From the NCBI GenBank assembly GCA_947630695.1, contig CANRIM010000014.1:1-53294 (forward strand): a stretch of DNA of 53,294 bases, read 5' to 3'. Origin of the DNA: an uncultured Lachnospiraceae bacterium. GTDB taxonomy: Bacteria; Bacillota; Clostridia; Lachnospirales; Lachnospiraceae. The position numbers and the translations under genes were made by a program. Each line of letters opens with the position of its first letter. Position 1 is the stretch's first letter. The notes below the pieces were generated by a model. It was not told the origin of the DNA and ran no database searches. It worked only from the letters and a program-made list of their open reading frames with translations. Below, piece after piece: positions 14,765 to 23,597 of this stretch.

Positions 14765-16624
14765 TTAGGCTAGTTTCTTGCGATATTTCGCAAGTTTTTT
14801 CCTTGTTTTTTCTGACAAATCTTCGGGTTCAGAATCATTATGAATAAGTTTGTGACAGTAATCATGTGTTGTTATCAAGTTTTTAACCTTGTTTCTCTGA
14901 TTACTCGGTAATTTCGGTTCGACGTGGTGAAAATGTGCTTCATTGGGTTCAACATATCCTCCGCAGATTTTGCATTTTCCCTTGTCTCTATTGTATGTGT
15001 AAGGGCGGTTCATGAAGTATTCGAAGTTGTAGAGTGGATGTTTGCTCATTCTGATGAACCATGCATGGTCACTTGAATTCACTTCATCAGTTCGGGTTAG
15101 AAGCCCTTTTCTACGCATTCTTTTGTTGTAAAGTTCTCTACCTTCAGGAGTGTATGGCGTTTCGGCTTGGTTTTTGCAATTTGGGTTTTCCCATTTCGCA
15201 AAGTTTATGTCCGTTATTCCTATCCACATTCCTTTATACTCGACTGCTGGTATATGGGCTAGATGCCCATGGTGCAAGCCGATTAGGTTTGAAACTTGAT
15301 TTGCTCTTACCCATTTACCTCCATAGCGTTTTAGTGATTTATATGCAGTGTATTTTAGGAGCCACGCATACTTTCTCACAACCACGCTAATTTGGTCACA
15401 CATATTATAATAATTGATAAGTCCTACTATGATTGAGTTCACTCTAATGACGTTCTGAACTAGCCTTTCTTTGTCCCATGTAGCTGTCTTTCTTACATAG
15501 AACAATTCCTTACTAAGTTTTTCCATCTTTTTGTGAAATCTCTCTCGGTCAGGTGAAACTCTGTTAACCAGTTGCCCATTTTTGTTGTACATCTTGATTT
15601 CTACACCAAGAAATTTAATGGGTCTGCTACACACATTTGTTATCAGCGTTTTTTCTTCTGATAGCTCCAGCTTTAAGGTATCTTTCAGGTATCTTTTAGC
15701 TTTATGCTTCAGTTTTTCAGCATCTTTTCGGCTGTCCGTTAGGATTACCCAATCATCTGCATATCTGATAAAGTAGCAAGTTTTGAGATTACTATGATTT
15801 CTCATAGCAGTTATCTCTCCATCTCGCCTTGTGTGCGGTTTTCTGAGCTTTTTCCTTTCAAAATCACCCGTCATGTAATTATCGAATCGGTTTAGGTAAA
15901 TGTTAGCCAGCAACGGCGATATAATTCCTCCTTGCGGAGTTCCTAAATCACTTACACTGCATTCACCCATCACGCCTGCCTTAAGCATTCGTTTTATAAT
16001 ACTCAGCACCCTTTTGTCACGGATTCCAAGGTTCCATAGACTCTTTATCATAACATTGTGGTCAATGTTGTCAAAGAATCCTTTAATGTCACCTTCTACA
16101 GCCCAGTAACATTTGGATGTCCAGTTAATGCGCTTGATTCGTGCTATTGCCATATCAGCAGACCTCATTGGGCGAAAGCCGTATGAGTGTTCAAAGAACT
16201 GTCCTTCTGCTATGGGTTCCAGCACATTTCTTACGCACTCTTGTACTATCCTATCGATAATTGTTGGTATTCCGAGTGGTCTTTTTTCAGACTTGCCAGG
16301 TTTTGGTATCCATACTCTTCGCACCATTTCAGGCTCGTAATTGTATAGTCTACTTCTTACTTCCTGTAAAACCTCGTCGTATCCTTTTTCAAGGTAGTCA
16401 CTCATTACTTTCTTGTCAACTCCAGCAGTGCTACTGCCTTTGTTGGCTTTGATTTTATGAATAGCTGTTACGATATTCGGCTCTGATGCTATGATTTCTA
16501 GAATACCAGTGAAATTACTTTGCTTTCTTTCATCATAATTTTTCTTTGCCGTTAGATACATGTTTTGTAAGAGTTCGTTGAGTTCCCTTTCTGTTGTGGG
16601 AACCTTGTTAAGTTTTGTCCCCAT
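14765..16624 (-). CDS. ltrA: Group II intron reverse transcriptase/maturase (LtrA type)
   Basis: Starting at MGTKLNKVPTTERELN after AGGAGG, the protein is about 619 residues. An RT domain with IRYADDWVIL (catalytic YADD near residue 290) is followed by maturase domain X (RVNSIIVGLINYYNMCDQ) and a C-terminal HNH endonuclease with two CxxC knuckles (CKICGGYVEP) and FHHVEPK...CHKLIHND. No frame damage is seen. It should assist splicing of the dnaE pre-mRNA and, with the intron RNA, allow target-primed reverse transcription into an intron-less dnaE allele. Confidence 0.97.
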   Translation of the reverse strand: MGTKLNKVPTTERELNELLQNMYLTAKKNYDERKQSNFTGILEIIASEPNIVTAIHKIKANKGSSTAGVDKKVMSDYLEKGYDEVLQEVRSRLYNYEPEMVRRVWIPKPGKSEKRPLGIPTIIDRIVQECVRNVLEPIAEGQFFEHSYGFRPMRSADMAIARIKRINWTSKCYWAVEGDIKGFFDNIDHNVMIKSLWNLGIRDKRVLSIIKRMLKAGVMGECSVSDLGTPQGGIISPLLANIYLNRFDNYMTGDFERKKLRKPHTRRDGEITAMRNHSNLKTCYFIRYADDWVILTDSRKDAEKLKHKAKRYLKDTLKLELSEEKTLITNVCSRPIKFLGVEIKMYNKNGQLVNRVSPDRERFHKKMEKLSKELFYVRKTATWDKERLVQNVIRVNSIIVGLINYYNMCDQISVVVRKYAWLLKYTAYKSLKRYGGKWVRANQVSNLIGLHHGHLAHIPAVEYKGMWIGITDINFAKWENPNCKNQAETPYTPEGRELYNKRMRRKGLLTRTDEVNSSDHAWFIRMSKHPLYNFEYFMNRPYTYNRDKGKCKICGGYVEPNEAHFHHVEPKLPSNQRNKVKNLITTHDYCHKLIHNDSEPEDLSEKTRKKLAKYRKKLA

Positions 16625-17128
16625 AGTAGGCATCACCTCCTATGGTTAGTTCGTTTCGCTCAACGGCTACCTTAACATTTGAACATTCTTACATAGCTCT
16701 ATTCTCGACTTTGCCCCTTCCCTCCGCAGATATTACTCTGCATCAACGGTACTACGGGCTGCTGCCACCTGGATTCACAAGTCATTTCCTACTTGTTAGA
16801 AACATCGACGCTTAAACATCTTAACATTTTTCTTCCAGGCCTCAAACGTTCCGTTAGTTTTATCCTTTCATTATAGCAACTTAGCTGCCGTCTTTAACCC
16901 GTAAGCCATTCTTTTTCCCTCTGCTGAATGGAATCAGAACTCATATCCTTTACTGGATATGAACAGTGGTAGCAATGGACAATACTAACACTGCGACTTA
17001 AATCCCTACAGGGATGACCCAACTTTCGTCGGGGTCATCAAATTACGAGCCTTTCATACGACGGTTCCTGGTGAGTCAGCATATTGCTCTTTACAGGACC
17101 CCCAACCTACTTCGTTTCCTTATATCTT

Positions 17129-17181
17129 ACTCTATCTTTTCCAGCGGGCGGCCTCTAGGCTCTTTTGTACCAACTGTACTT
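17129..17181 (-). repeat. Intron-internal duplicated hairpin module, copy 1
   Basis: 53 bp about 90% identical to 17350-17402, offset by 221 bp. It contains hairpin sequences (GTAC...GTAC) expected of a domain I substem. Confidence 0.75.
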
Positions 17182-17349
17182 GTATATTTCTTCTACTTAG
17201 GATTCTTTTCGGCTGACTTTACCGAGCTTCATACCCTTTCGTTTTAAGACAATCGGGCATGTCGGAGTATCAGGGAGTGGAGTATCAGCATTTACTCCGT
17301 AGATGGAATTTCACCATCCTAATCAAACTAACAGTTAAACAAGCTCTTT

Positions 17350-17402
17350 ACTCTATCCTTTCCAGCAGGCGGGCTCTAGCCACTTTTGTACCAACTGTAC
17401 TT
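17350..17402 (-). repeat. Intron-internal duplicated hairpin module, copy 2
   Basis: Second copy of the module at 17129-17181, about 70 nt from the 5' splice site. Five substitutions and no gaps separate the copies. Confidence 0.75.
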
Positions 17403-17473
17403 AGAAATTTCATTTGCTTGCTCCGCTAACTTGTTTCTGTTTCCAGAGTTTTTCGTTAGCGAACGTTTCGCAC

Positions 17474-19135
17474 ATCCATTTTCAGCAGGCCCAGCTCTTC
17501 TAGGGTATTCATGGTGTACTGGGTCGTCATTTCTCCGTCGGATCCTCTGGACAGGGGAACGTATTCATACACCGGCGCCCGGCAGATCACCACGCCTGCC
17601 GCATGAATGGAGGTATGCCGCGGAAGGCCTTCCAGCCGCATACCCATATCGATCAGCGCTTTGATCTGCGGGTCTTCTTCATAGGCCTGCCGCAGATCCG
17701 GATTCAGTTTCAGCGCCTTGTCGATGGTAATGCCCAGCTCGTTTGGCACCATCTTCGCGATGGCGTCCACTCTGGCGTAAGGCAGATCCATGACCCTGCC
17801 TACGTCGCGGATCACGCCCTTGGCCTGCAGGGTACCGAAGGTAACGATCTGGGAAACCTTTTCCTTCCCGTATTTTTCAATAACGTAATTGATCACTTCC
17901 TGCCGCCGTTCAAAACAGAAATCCACGTCGATATCCGGCATACTGATCCGTTCCGGATTCAGGAAACGCTCAAACAGCAGCTGATATTTCAAAGGATCGA
18001 TGTCCGTAATGCCCAGGCAATAGGAAACGATACTGCCCGCCGCAGACCCTCTGCCGGGTCCCACCGCGATATGCTGTTCCTTGGCATAACGGATAAAATC
18101 CCACACAATCAGAAAATAATCTACAAATCCCATGCCGGAAATGACCGAAAGTTCATACTCCAGCCTGTCCCGGTGCTCTTCTGCCTGAGCCTGATACCGC
18201 CGTTTCAGTCCCTCGTCGCAGAGCTTGCGCAGATAAGCTTCCGAGGTATAGGGCGCAGGCGTATCGAAAACCGGCAGTTTTCGTTCATGGAACCGAATTT
18301 CCACATTGCAGCGCTCCGCAATTTTCACCGTATTTTCCAGCGCGGACAGGGCATAGGGAAACAGTTCCTGCATTTCCTCCGGGCTTTTCAGATAATACTG
18401 CCCGCCCTCATAACGCATCCGGTCCTCATCCGACAGCTTTTTGCCGGTCTGAATACACAGGAGCACGTCGTGGGACGCCATGTCCTCCGCATAGGTATAA
18501 TGTACGTCGTTGGTAGCCACCAGCCCGATGCCGGTTTCCTGACTGATCCGCAAAATCGAAGGATTGATCCGCTGCTGTTCGTCCAGCCCGTGATCCTGCA
18601 GTTCCAGATAAAAATGATCCGCTCCGAACACGTCGCGGTACCAGCAGGCCGCTTTCTTTGCTTCCTCATAAAAGCCACGGGCCAGCAGCCGCGGAATCTC
18701 TCCCGCCAGGCAGGCAGACAGGGCAATCAAACCTTCGTGATACTGCTGCAGCACCTCTTTGTCCACCTGCGGCCGGTAATAATATCCCTCCTGAAAACCG
18801 ATGGAAACCAGCCGGATCAGATTCTGATAGCCTGTATTGTTTTCTGCCAGCAGCACCAGATGATTATAACGGTCTTCGCCGCCGGCCGTCTCCCGGTCGA
18901 AACGGGATCCGGTGGCCACGTACACCTCACAGCCGATGATGGGTTTTACCCCGGCCGCCAGCGCTTCCTTGTAAAAATCAATCACGCCGTACATCACGCC
19001 GTGATCGGTGATCGCCACGCTGTCCATCCCCAGTTCCTTCGTTCTGGCAATACATTCTTTAATTTTATTCGAACCGTCCAGAAGACTGTATTCGGTATGC
19101 ACATGCAAATGCGCAAATCCGGGTGTAGACATCAT
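17474..19135 (-). CDS. dnaE: DNA polymerase III alpha (DnaE), 5' exon
   Basis: Translation begins at the ATG at 19135 (MMSTPGFAHLHVHTEYSLL) five bases after GGGAG and runs 554 codons to KMD at the intron border. It contains the PHP domain (residues about 5-280) and the palm with the paired catalytic aspartates in PDIDVDFCFERR. The last codon, GAT, is the third catalytic aspartate (equivalent to E. coli Asp555 by motif). Unspliced mRNA would yield a truncated product adding only VRNVR. A promoter lies at 19183-19211. Confidence 0.94.
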
Positions 19136-19182
19136 GCACGCTCCCATCGTATCTGCCGTAAAATATTTGCTTCTTTCGTTCC

Positions 19183-19211
19183 ATTTTACCAGAGTTTCAA
19201 AGATTACACAA
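19183..19211 (-). promoter_or_regulatory. Promoter of dnaE
   Basis: TTGTGT (19206-19211) and TAAAAT (19183-19188) are separated by 17 bp, about 50 bp upstream of the dnaE start. It is divergent from the promoter at 19248-19276. Confidence 0.6.
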
Positions 19212-19247
19212 GATTTTCCATGCGATTCGCGCAAGTCTTTCCAACCC

Positions 19248-19276
19248 TTGACATATGCATAAAAAACGAGAATAAT
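19248..19276 (+). promoter_or_regulatory. Promoter of the FTR-like gene
   Basis: TTGACA (19248-19253) followed after 17 bp by AATAAT (19271-19276), with the CGGAGG ribosome site 15 bp further on. Confidence 0.65.
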
Positions 19277-19303
19277 AAAAACAAAAAATCCGGAGGTATA
19301 CGG

Positions 19304-19501
19304 ATGAAAGTCATATTCAATCCCGATGAAGAAGTGGTGAAGACCGTAAAAGAAGGGCTGAAACGTACCGGCGGCTACTGCCCCTGCCGGCTGGAACGCA
19401 GTGAAGAAAACAAGTGCATCTGCCAGGAATTTCGCGCGCAGATCGCCGACCCCGACTTCGAAGGCTTTTGCCACTGCAGATTGTATTATAAGGAGAAATG
19501 A
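19304..19501 (+). CDS. FTR-catalytic-chain-like iron-sulfur protein
   Basis: A 65-residue protein with the cysteine pattern CPC...CIC...CHC (GGYCPCRLERSEENKCICQ...GFCHCRLYYK). This is the signature of the ferredoxin-thioredoxin reductase catalytic chain, which holds a 4Fe-4S cluster next to a redox disulfide. Stand-alone short relatives are found in anaerobic Clostridia with unclear roles. The ATG at 19304 follows CGGAGG. It has its own promoter and terminator, so it is monocistronic, with no thioredoxin gene beside it. Confidence 0.82.
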   Translation: MKVIFNPDEEVVKTVKEGLKRTGGYCPCRLERSEENKCICQEFRAQIADPDFEGFCHCRLYYKEK

Positions 19502-19502
19502 G

Positions 19503-19533
19503 AAAAAGACAGCCGAAGCTGTCTTTTTCCTTT
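19503..19533 (+). terminator. Bidirectional terminator
   Basis: AAAAAGACAGC-CGAA-GCTGTCTTTTT is a symmetric hairpin with T runs on both strands. It ends the FTR-like gene and the converging secreted-protein gene. Confidence 0.88.
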
Positions 19534-19560
19534 ACCCATCCATATCAGGAGGTCATTTTC

Positions 19561-20145
19561 TCAGGACACTCTGCTTTTTTTACGACTGCTGATCGCCAAC
19601 GCCGCAATGCCAAGGAGCGCCAGACTGCCGATCCATACCGGCGCGGACGGATCATGGGTACGGGCAGCCTTTGCTCTTCCGGTGTTATTTGAAGGCGCAG
19701 GAGACGTTGTGCTTTCTGCAGCATCATGGCTCTCATCGGAATCCGGTGATGATGTTACCAAAGCTGCCGCTTGTGTCCTCGTCTCCCCGGTCACTATATT
19801 TCTATAGCAGCTTTCTCTCCCATCTTCACCATACGTTCTTTCCCAAATATTATCGTCTTCTGCGGGAAATTCTATACCATACTCGCTATAATCGCTATAA
19901 TCGCCATCTTCGCGCCATGGTACATATATACAACCCCCATCATCCGTAATAAACGCATAATAATATTTGTTTTCCGACTCCCGCTCTGCCGGTATCGGCG
20001 TAGTTGTATCTGCATAATTCGGGTTTCCTGTTGCTCCAGGTGCAGAATATTCTTTGTTTGGATCCAATTTATCCGCAGATATGTTCATACAGAATATTCC
20101 AACCAAAATCCCGCACACAAGCGCTGTACATAATAATTTTTTCAT
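19561..20145 (-). CDS. Exported protein with C-terminal membrane anchor
   Basis: A 194-residue protein with a signal peptide (KLLCTALVCGILVGIFCM) and, after a Ser/Thr/Asp-rich spacer, a C-terminal hydrophobic helix (VWIGSLALLGIAALAI) with a basic tail (SSRKKSRVS). This is the layout of sortase substrates, yet no LPxTG-like motif precedes the helix, so it may simply be a membrane-anchored lipid-facing protein. The middle part is acidic and Tyr-rich (DGDYSDYSEYG). It follows the sigma/anti-sigma pair by 16 bp. I do not recognise a family. Confidence 0.7.
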   Translation of the reverse strand: MKKLLCTALVCGILVGIFCMNISADKLDPNKEYSAPGATGNPNYADTTTPIPAERESENKYYYAFITDDGGCIYVPWREDGDYSDYSEYGIEFPAEDDNIWERTYGEDGRESCYRNIVTGETRTQAAALVTSSPDSDESHDAAESTTSPAPSNNTGRAKAARTHDPSAPVWIGSLALLGIAALAISSRKKSRVS

Positions 20146-20161
20146 TTTCTCATCCTCTTTT

Positions 20162-21331
20162 TTAGTTATAATGGTCTTTCAATGCCTGTATCACTTTCTG
20201 GCTGTCCAGCCGGAACCAGAACCCGTTTCCCATCACCCGGAAGTACATATATCCTTCGTTGTAAATGGAAAGATTAATATTATAGAATTCATAATAATCG
20301 CTGCTGAACGAAATACTGACTGCAGGCAGCACATGATATAAATCAGGTTTCGACAGCGACGCATCGGTTTCCCACAGCAGCTTCCGGATCAATGCGTCAT
20401 CCGCCTCCTCGATTTGTTCTTCCTCCTGCTCCGAAGAATAAAACGCGATTTCCAGAAAATCCGTCCGTTCCATCAGATGAAAATCCTGCACAAATTCCCG
20501 GAAGGTGGCAGGCGCATACGCGGTATTTACAAACAGGCAATAGCTGTCTGCACCGATGCTCACCGCGATCGCCGCATCCGCCGGGATCTGCGCAATACGG
20601 TAGATCGGTACCCGGACATTGAAATCATAGTCTTTGAAATTGATTTCCCTGACATGCAAGTCCAGATCCTGCAAATATTCGCCCACATCGTCCTTGGACA
20701 ATTTCGAACTTTTCACCACATATGTGACGCCCTGATACTGCAAGTCAAACAGCCATTTGGAGTTTTGTCGGAATGTTTCTTCGTCCAAATAGGGATAGAC
20801 CTCAGCACCACTAGGCTCCCCTGCGGTCGGATACCTCGTGAGCCCATGTCCCTGCTCACTGTCCTGATGCGTGATAAAATACTGCCACTCCGACCGCCAG
20901 TCTTTTTCCGGCGGAACCTCCGTTGCAGGCAGAGGAGCTTCCGTTTCCGGCAGGGCAGGCGGCTGTGTATGGATCTCCGGAACATTGCCGGATACCGGCG
21001 GCTGCGTCGGCAAGGGAGTGCTCCGCTCTGCCGGGCTTTCTGTAGGAACCGGCGTGGGCGTCGTTCGTTCTTTCGGCGCCTCTGTCACATATACGGTTTC
21101 CTGCGTAGGCTTCTGCCCTCTGCCGGCGGTCTGCCGCTTTGCCTGCCCTGAATATATCATCACCGCAGCTCCTGCCAGAATCAAAAGACCTGCGCAGGCT
21201 GCAGCGGCTGACGAAAAAATACGTTTCTGTCTTCTTTTTCGAATCAGATAAGCGGTCTTTAAATCGGCATACTCCGCAAGACAGGTATCGTTTATTTTTC
21301 CCATGGCGTCCAAAAACAGTTCTGCACTCAC
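20162..21331 (-). CDS. Single-pass membrane protein, probable anti-sigma factor
   Basis: A 389-residue protein with a cytosolic N-terminus of about 35 residues, one membrane helix (AAAACAGLLILAGAAVMIY, about 41-59), a Thr/Pro/Glu-rich extracellular linker (about 65-140) and an extracellular C-terminal domain of about 240 residues. It overlaps the ECF sigma gene by 4 bp (ATGA), the usual sign of a sigma/anti-sigma pair. No zinc-binding HxxxCxxC anti-sigma motif is visible, so the assignment rests on topology and context. Confidence 0.65.
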   Translation of the reverse strand: MSAELFLDAMGKINDTCLAEYADLKTAYLIRKRRQKRIFSSAAAACAGLLILAGAAVMIYSGQAKRQTAGRGQKPTQETVYVTEAPKERTTPTPVPTESPAERSTPLPTQPPVSGNVPEIHTQPPALPETEAPLPATEVPPEKDWRSEWQYFITHQDSEQGHGLTRYPTAGEPSGAEVYPYLDEETFRQNSKWLFDLQYQGVTYVVKSSKLSKDDVGEYLQDLDLHVREINFKDYDFNVRVPIYRIAQIPADAAIAVSIGADSYCLFVNTAYAPATFREFVQDFHLMERTDFLEIAFYSSEQEEEQIEEADDALIRKLLWETDASLSKPDLYHVLPAVSISFSSDYYEFYNINLSIYNEGYMYFRVMGNGFWFRLDSQKVIQALKDHYN

Positions 21332-21888
21332 AGCGATACACCTTCTTTCTCCAGATATGTCTTCAGTTCCTTTCTGATCCGGTACAGACAGGATTTGATT
21401 TTTGATTCACTGAACCGGGTAACATGCGCAATCTCCCTGATAGAATCCATATAGAAGTATCGACCCACAAATATGTTCTTTTCCTGTACCGGTAAAGTAT
21501 CTAAAAATGCTTCGATCAGTGCGGTCAGATGATCCGCGTCTATTTTTTCCGCGATCACGTCCTTTTGCAGCGTCCCCTCCTTCAATTCATCCAGCGCCAG
21601 CGTAAACCCGGAAGCACTTTGTCTGAAAGCCAGCTTGCTCCGCAGCCGGTCAATGGAAGTATATCTGGTGATCCTTCCCAGAAATACATTCAGCCGCTTC
21701 GGCCGGCTGGGCGGGATCGTATTCCAGGCTTTCAGATAGGTATCGTTGACACACTCTTTGCTGTCTTCCACATCCCTCAGGATATTTTCCGCAATGGAAA
21801 ATAAAAAACTTCCGTACTTCGCATCGGATTCTCTGATGGCGTTTTCATTTCTTTCAAAGTACAATGCAACGATTTTTTCGTCCTCCAT
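21328..21888 (-). CDS. ECF-family RNA polymerase sigma factor
   Basis: A 186-residue sigma-70 family protein. Region 2 includes FLFSIAENILRDVEDSKECVNDTYLKAWNTIPP and FLGRITRYTSIDRLRSK. Region 4 is a helix-turn-helix near the C-terminus (VGRYFYMDSIREIAHVTRFSESKIKSCLYRIRKELK). It lacks regions 1 and 3, as ECF factors do. It should direct transcription in response to an envelope signal sensed by the downstream membrane protein, possibly including its own operon. Confidence 0.9.
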   Translation of the reverse strand: MEDEKIVALYFERNENAIRESDAKYGSFLFSIAENILRDVEDSKECVNDTYLKAWNTIPPSRPKRLNVFLGRITRYTSIDRLRSKLAFRQSASGFTLALDELKEGTLQKDVIAEKIDADHLTALIEAFLDTLPVQEKNIFVGRYFYMDSIREIAHVTRFSESKIKSCLYRIRKELKTYLEKEGVSL

Positions 21889-21980
21889 ACCGGTCTCCTC
21901 ATTTGTGGTCTCATCTTATATATCGTAAAAAACATGCCAATGGTCGCAAAAAATGATAAAATTTTAATTTTTTATGATAC

Positions 21981-22024
21981 AAAAAAACAGAGGCAGAATC
22001 ACCGAAATCATCCTGTCTCTGTTT
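21981..22024 (-). terminator. Terminator after rubrerythrin
   Basis: AACAGAG...CTCTGTT stem with an inner CAGGAT/ATTCTG extension and a seven-T run on the minus strand, 30 bp past the rubrerythrin stop. Confidence 0.85.
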
Positions 22025-22052
22025 CCTTTCAGATCTTTATAAAAGCTTTTCC

Positions 22053-22592
22053 TTAGCCGAAGTATCTCTTCAGCAGTCCCTCGAATGCCTTGCCGTGTCG
22101 GGCCTCATCCCGGGCCATTTCATGGACGGTATCGTGGATGGCGTCCAGATTGGCGGCTTTCGCACGTTTCGCCAGATCAAACTTGCCGGCGGTAGCGCCG
22201 TTCTCGGCGTCGATACGCATTTCCAGATTCTTCTTGGTGCTGTCGGTTACAACTTCACCCAGAAGCTCCGCAAACTTCGCTGCATGCTCTGCCTCTTCAT
22301 AAGCTGCCTTTTCCCAGTACAGGCCGATTTCCGGATAGCCTTCTCTGTGGGCAACTCTCGCCATAGCCAGGTACATACCAACCTCGGTGCACTCACCGTT
22401 GAAGTTTGCGCGCAGATCCGCCATGATATCCTCAGAAGCGCCCTGTGCTACGCCTACCACATGCTCTGCTGCCCATGTTCTGCCTTCTTCCTGCGCTGTA
22501 AATTTGGAAGCGGGTGCATGACATACCGGACACTCTGCAGGTGCCGCATCGCCTTCATGTACATAACCGCATACGCTGCATACAAATTTCAT
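22053..22592 (-). CDS. Reverse rubrerythrin (peroxide/oxygen defence)
   Basis: A 179-residue protein with the rubredoxin domain at the N-terminus ([10 protein letters not shown]...CPVCHAP, two CxxC pairs) and a four-helix ferritin-like di-iron domain after it ([48 protein letters not shown] with the ExxH ligands). This domain order defines reverse rubrerythrins, which reduce peroxide and oxygen in obligate anaerobes. The ATG at 22592 is 8 nt after AGGAGG. Monocistronic with a strong terminator. Confidence 0.94.
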   Translation of the reverse strand: MKFVCSVCGYVHEGDAAPAECPVCHAPASKFTAQEEGRTWAAEHVVGVAQGASEDIMADLRANFNGECTEVGMYLAMARVAHREGYPEIGLYWEKAAYEEAEHAAKFAELLGEVVTDSTKKNLEMRIDAENGATAGKFDLAKRAKAANLDAIHDTVHEMARDEARHGKAFEGLLKRYFG

Positions 22593-22689
22593 TTTCAAAT
22601 CCTCCTTAAATCATATGATATATACTTGAAACGGACTTTGCCGCCTCGTTTCCTTAAACGATATTTTCCATCAGTTTACCATACGCCGC

Positions 22690-22715
22690 AAAAAAAGTCC
22701 ACCGGTTGCGCCGGG
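22690..22715 (-). terminator. Terminator of the GH13-to-methyltransferase operon
   Basis: CCCGG-CGCAA-CCGG hairpin followed by ACTTTTTTT on the minus strand, about 20 bp past the methyltransferase stop. Confidence 0.7.
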
Positions 22716-22735
22716 AAATATCTCACAAATCTGTT

Positions 22736-23596
22736 TTACGCCCACCATCTTCCGCTGGCGCCGCAGGGAAGGATCAGCGGGCTTCCCTCCACCGGCAGTC
22801 CGATTTCCTCTGACGCCACATTCCCTTGAAACCGTTTCCCCATGGTGGTCTGCAGCATATAGGTCAGCACCGCGGGCTGCAGGCCCGTAGTATAGGAATT
22901 GATCAGGAAAAACAAAGGGCTTTCGCTCATGATCTGCATACATAGTTCCAACAGCCCGTAAATTTCGTCTTCAATTTTCCAGACCTCGCCGCCGGGGCCT
23001 CTGCCATAGGAAGGCGGGTCCATAATTATGCCGTCGTACCGGCTGCCGCGTCGGATTTCCCGCTTCACAAATTTCACGCAGTCGTCCACCAGCCAGCGGA
23101 TCTTTGCTTCTCCCAGGCCGGACAGCTGGGCGTTTTCCTTTGCCCAGCCCACAATGCCTTTGGAAGCGTCCACATGGGTCACTGCCGCGCCGGCTGCTGC
23201 CGCCGCCAGTGTGGCGCCGCCCGTATAGGCAAACAGATTCAGCACTTTCACCGGTTTCCTGCAGTTTTTGATCAATCCGGAAAACCAGTCCCAGTTCACC
23301 GCCTGTTCCGGAAACAATCCGGTGTGCTTAAAGCCGAAGGGTTTCAGGCAGAACCGTAAATTTCCATAGGAAATCATCCACTGTTCGGGCAGCTTTCTGA
23401 TTTCCCAGCTGCCGCCGCCGGAGCTGCTTCTGTGATACCGGGCGTTATACTGTGTCCAGCCGCTCTTTTCTTTCGGCGTCTTCCAGATCACCTGGGGATC
23501 TGGCCGGACCAGCACGTACTTTCCCCAGCGTTCCAGCTTTTCTCCCGACGACGCGTCCAGAACCTTATAATCCGTCCAATGCTGTGCTGTCCACAT
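22736..23596 (-). CDS. RlmI-like SAM-dependent methyltransferase
   Basis: A 286-residue class I methyltransferase. The Rossmann motif VLNLFAYTGGATLAAAAAGA and the catalytic-type MDPPSYGRGPGG are those of RlmI/RlmL-like rRNA cytosine-5 methyltransferases, though no N-terminal PUA domain is present. The start follows the trmL stop after one base, so it is coupled. It is the last gene of an eight-gene operon; the substrate is probably rRNA but unproven. Confidence 0.85.
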   Translation of the reverse strand: MWTAQHWTDYKVLDASSGEKLERWGKYVLVRPDPQVIWKTPKEKSGWTQYNARYHRSSSGGGSWEIRKLPEQWMISYGNLRFCLKPFGFKHTGLFPEQAVNWDWFSGLIKNCRKPVKVLNLFAYTGGATLAAAAAGAAVTHVDASKGIVGWAKENAQLSGLGEAKIRWLVDDCVKFVKREIRRGSRYDGIIMDPPSYGRGPGGEVWKIEDEIYGLLELCMQIMSESPLFFLINSYTTGLQPAVLTYMLQTTMGKRFQGNVASEEIGLPVEGSPLILPCGASGRWWA

Positions 23597-23597
23597 A

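Larger units (their letters stand above)
14313..17473 (-). mobile_element. Group II intron interrupting dnaE
   Basis: On the minus strand the intron starts GTGCG (17473) and ends ...CACTAT (14313), matching the GUGYG...AY boundary rule. Removing it joins KMD to FLGL in phase 0. It is 3,161 nt, sense-oriented with dnaE, and contains domain V (14371-14407), a domain VI-like stem, an RT-maturase-HNH gene and a second small gene. The 5' non-coding part (16640-17473) would be domains I-III. The intron is more AT-rich than its flanks, as expected of an acquired retroelement. Confidence 0.93.

Noticed and set aside
12462-19135. Two separate dnaE-like genes or an intein-split DnaE
   Set aside because: The break carries group II intron ends, domain V and an intron-encoded maturase, and the exons join in phase. 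No intein splice motifs (N-terminal Cys, C-terminal HN) are present at the edges.
17603-19501. Long plus-strand open frame antisense to dnaE
   Set aside because: It is a shadow of dnaE codon usage. Only its last 66 codons, from the ATG at 19304 with its own ribosome site, form a recognisable protein.
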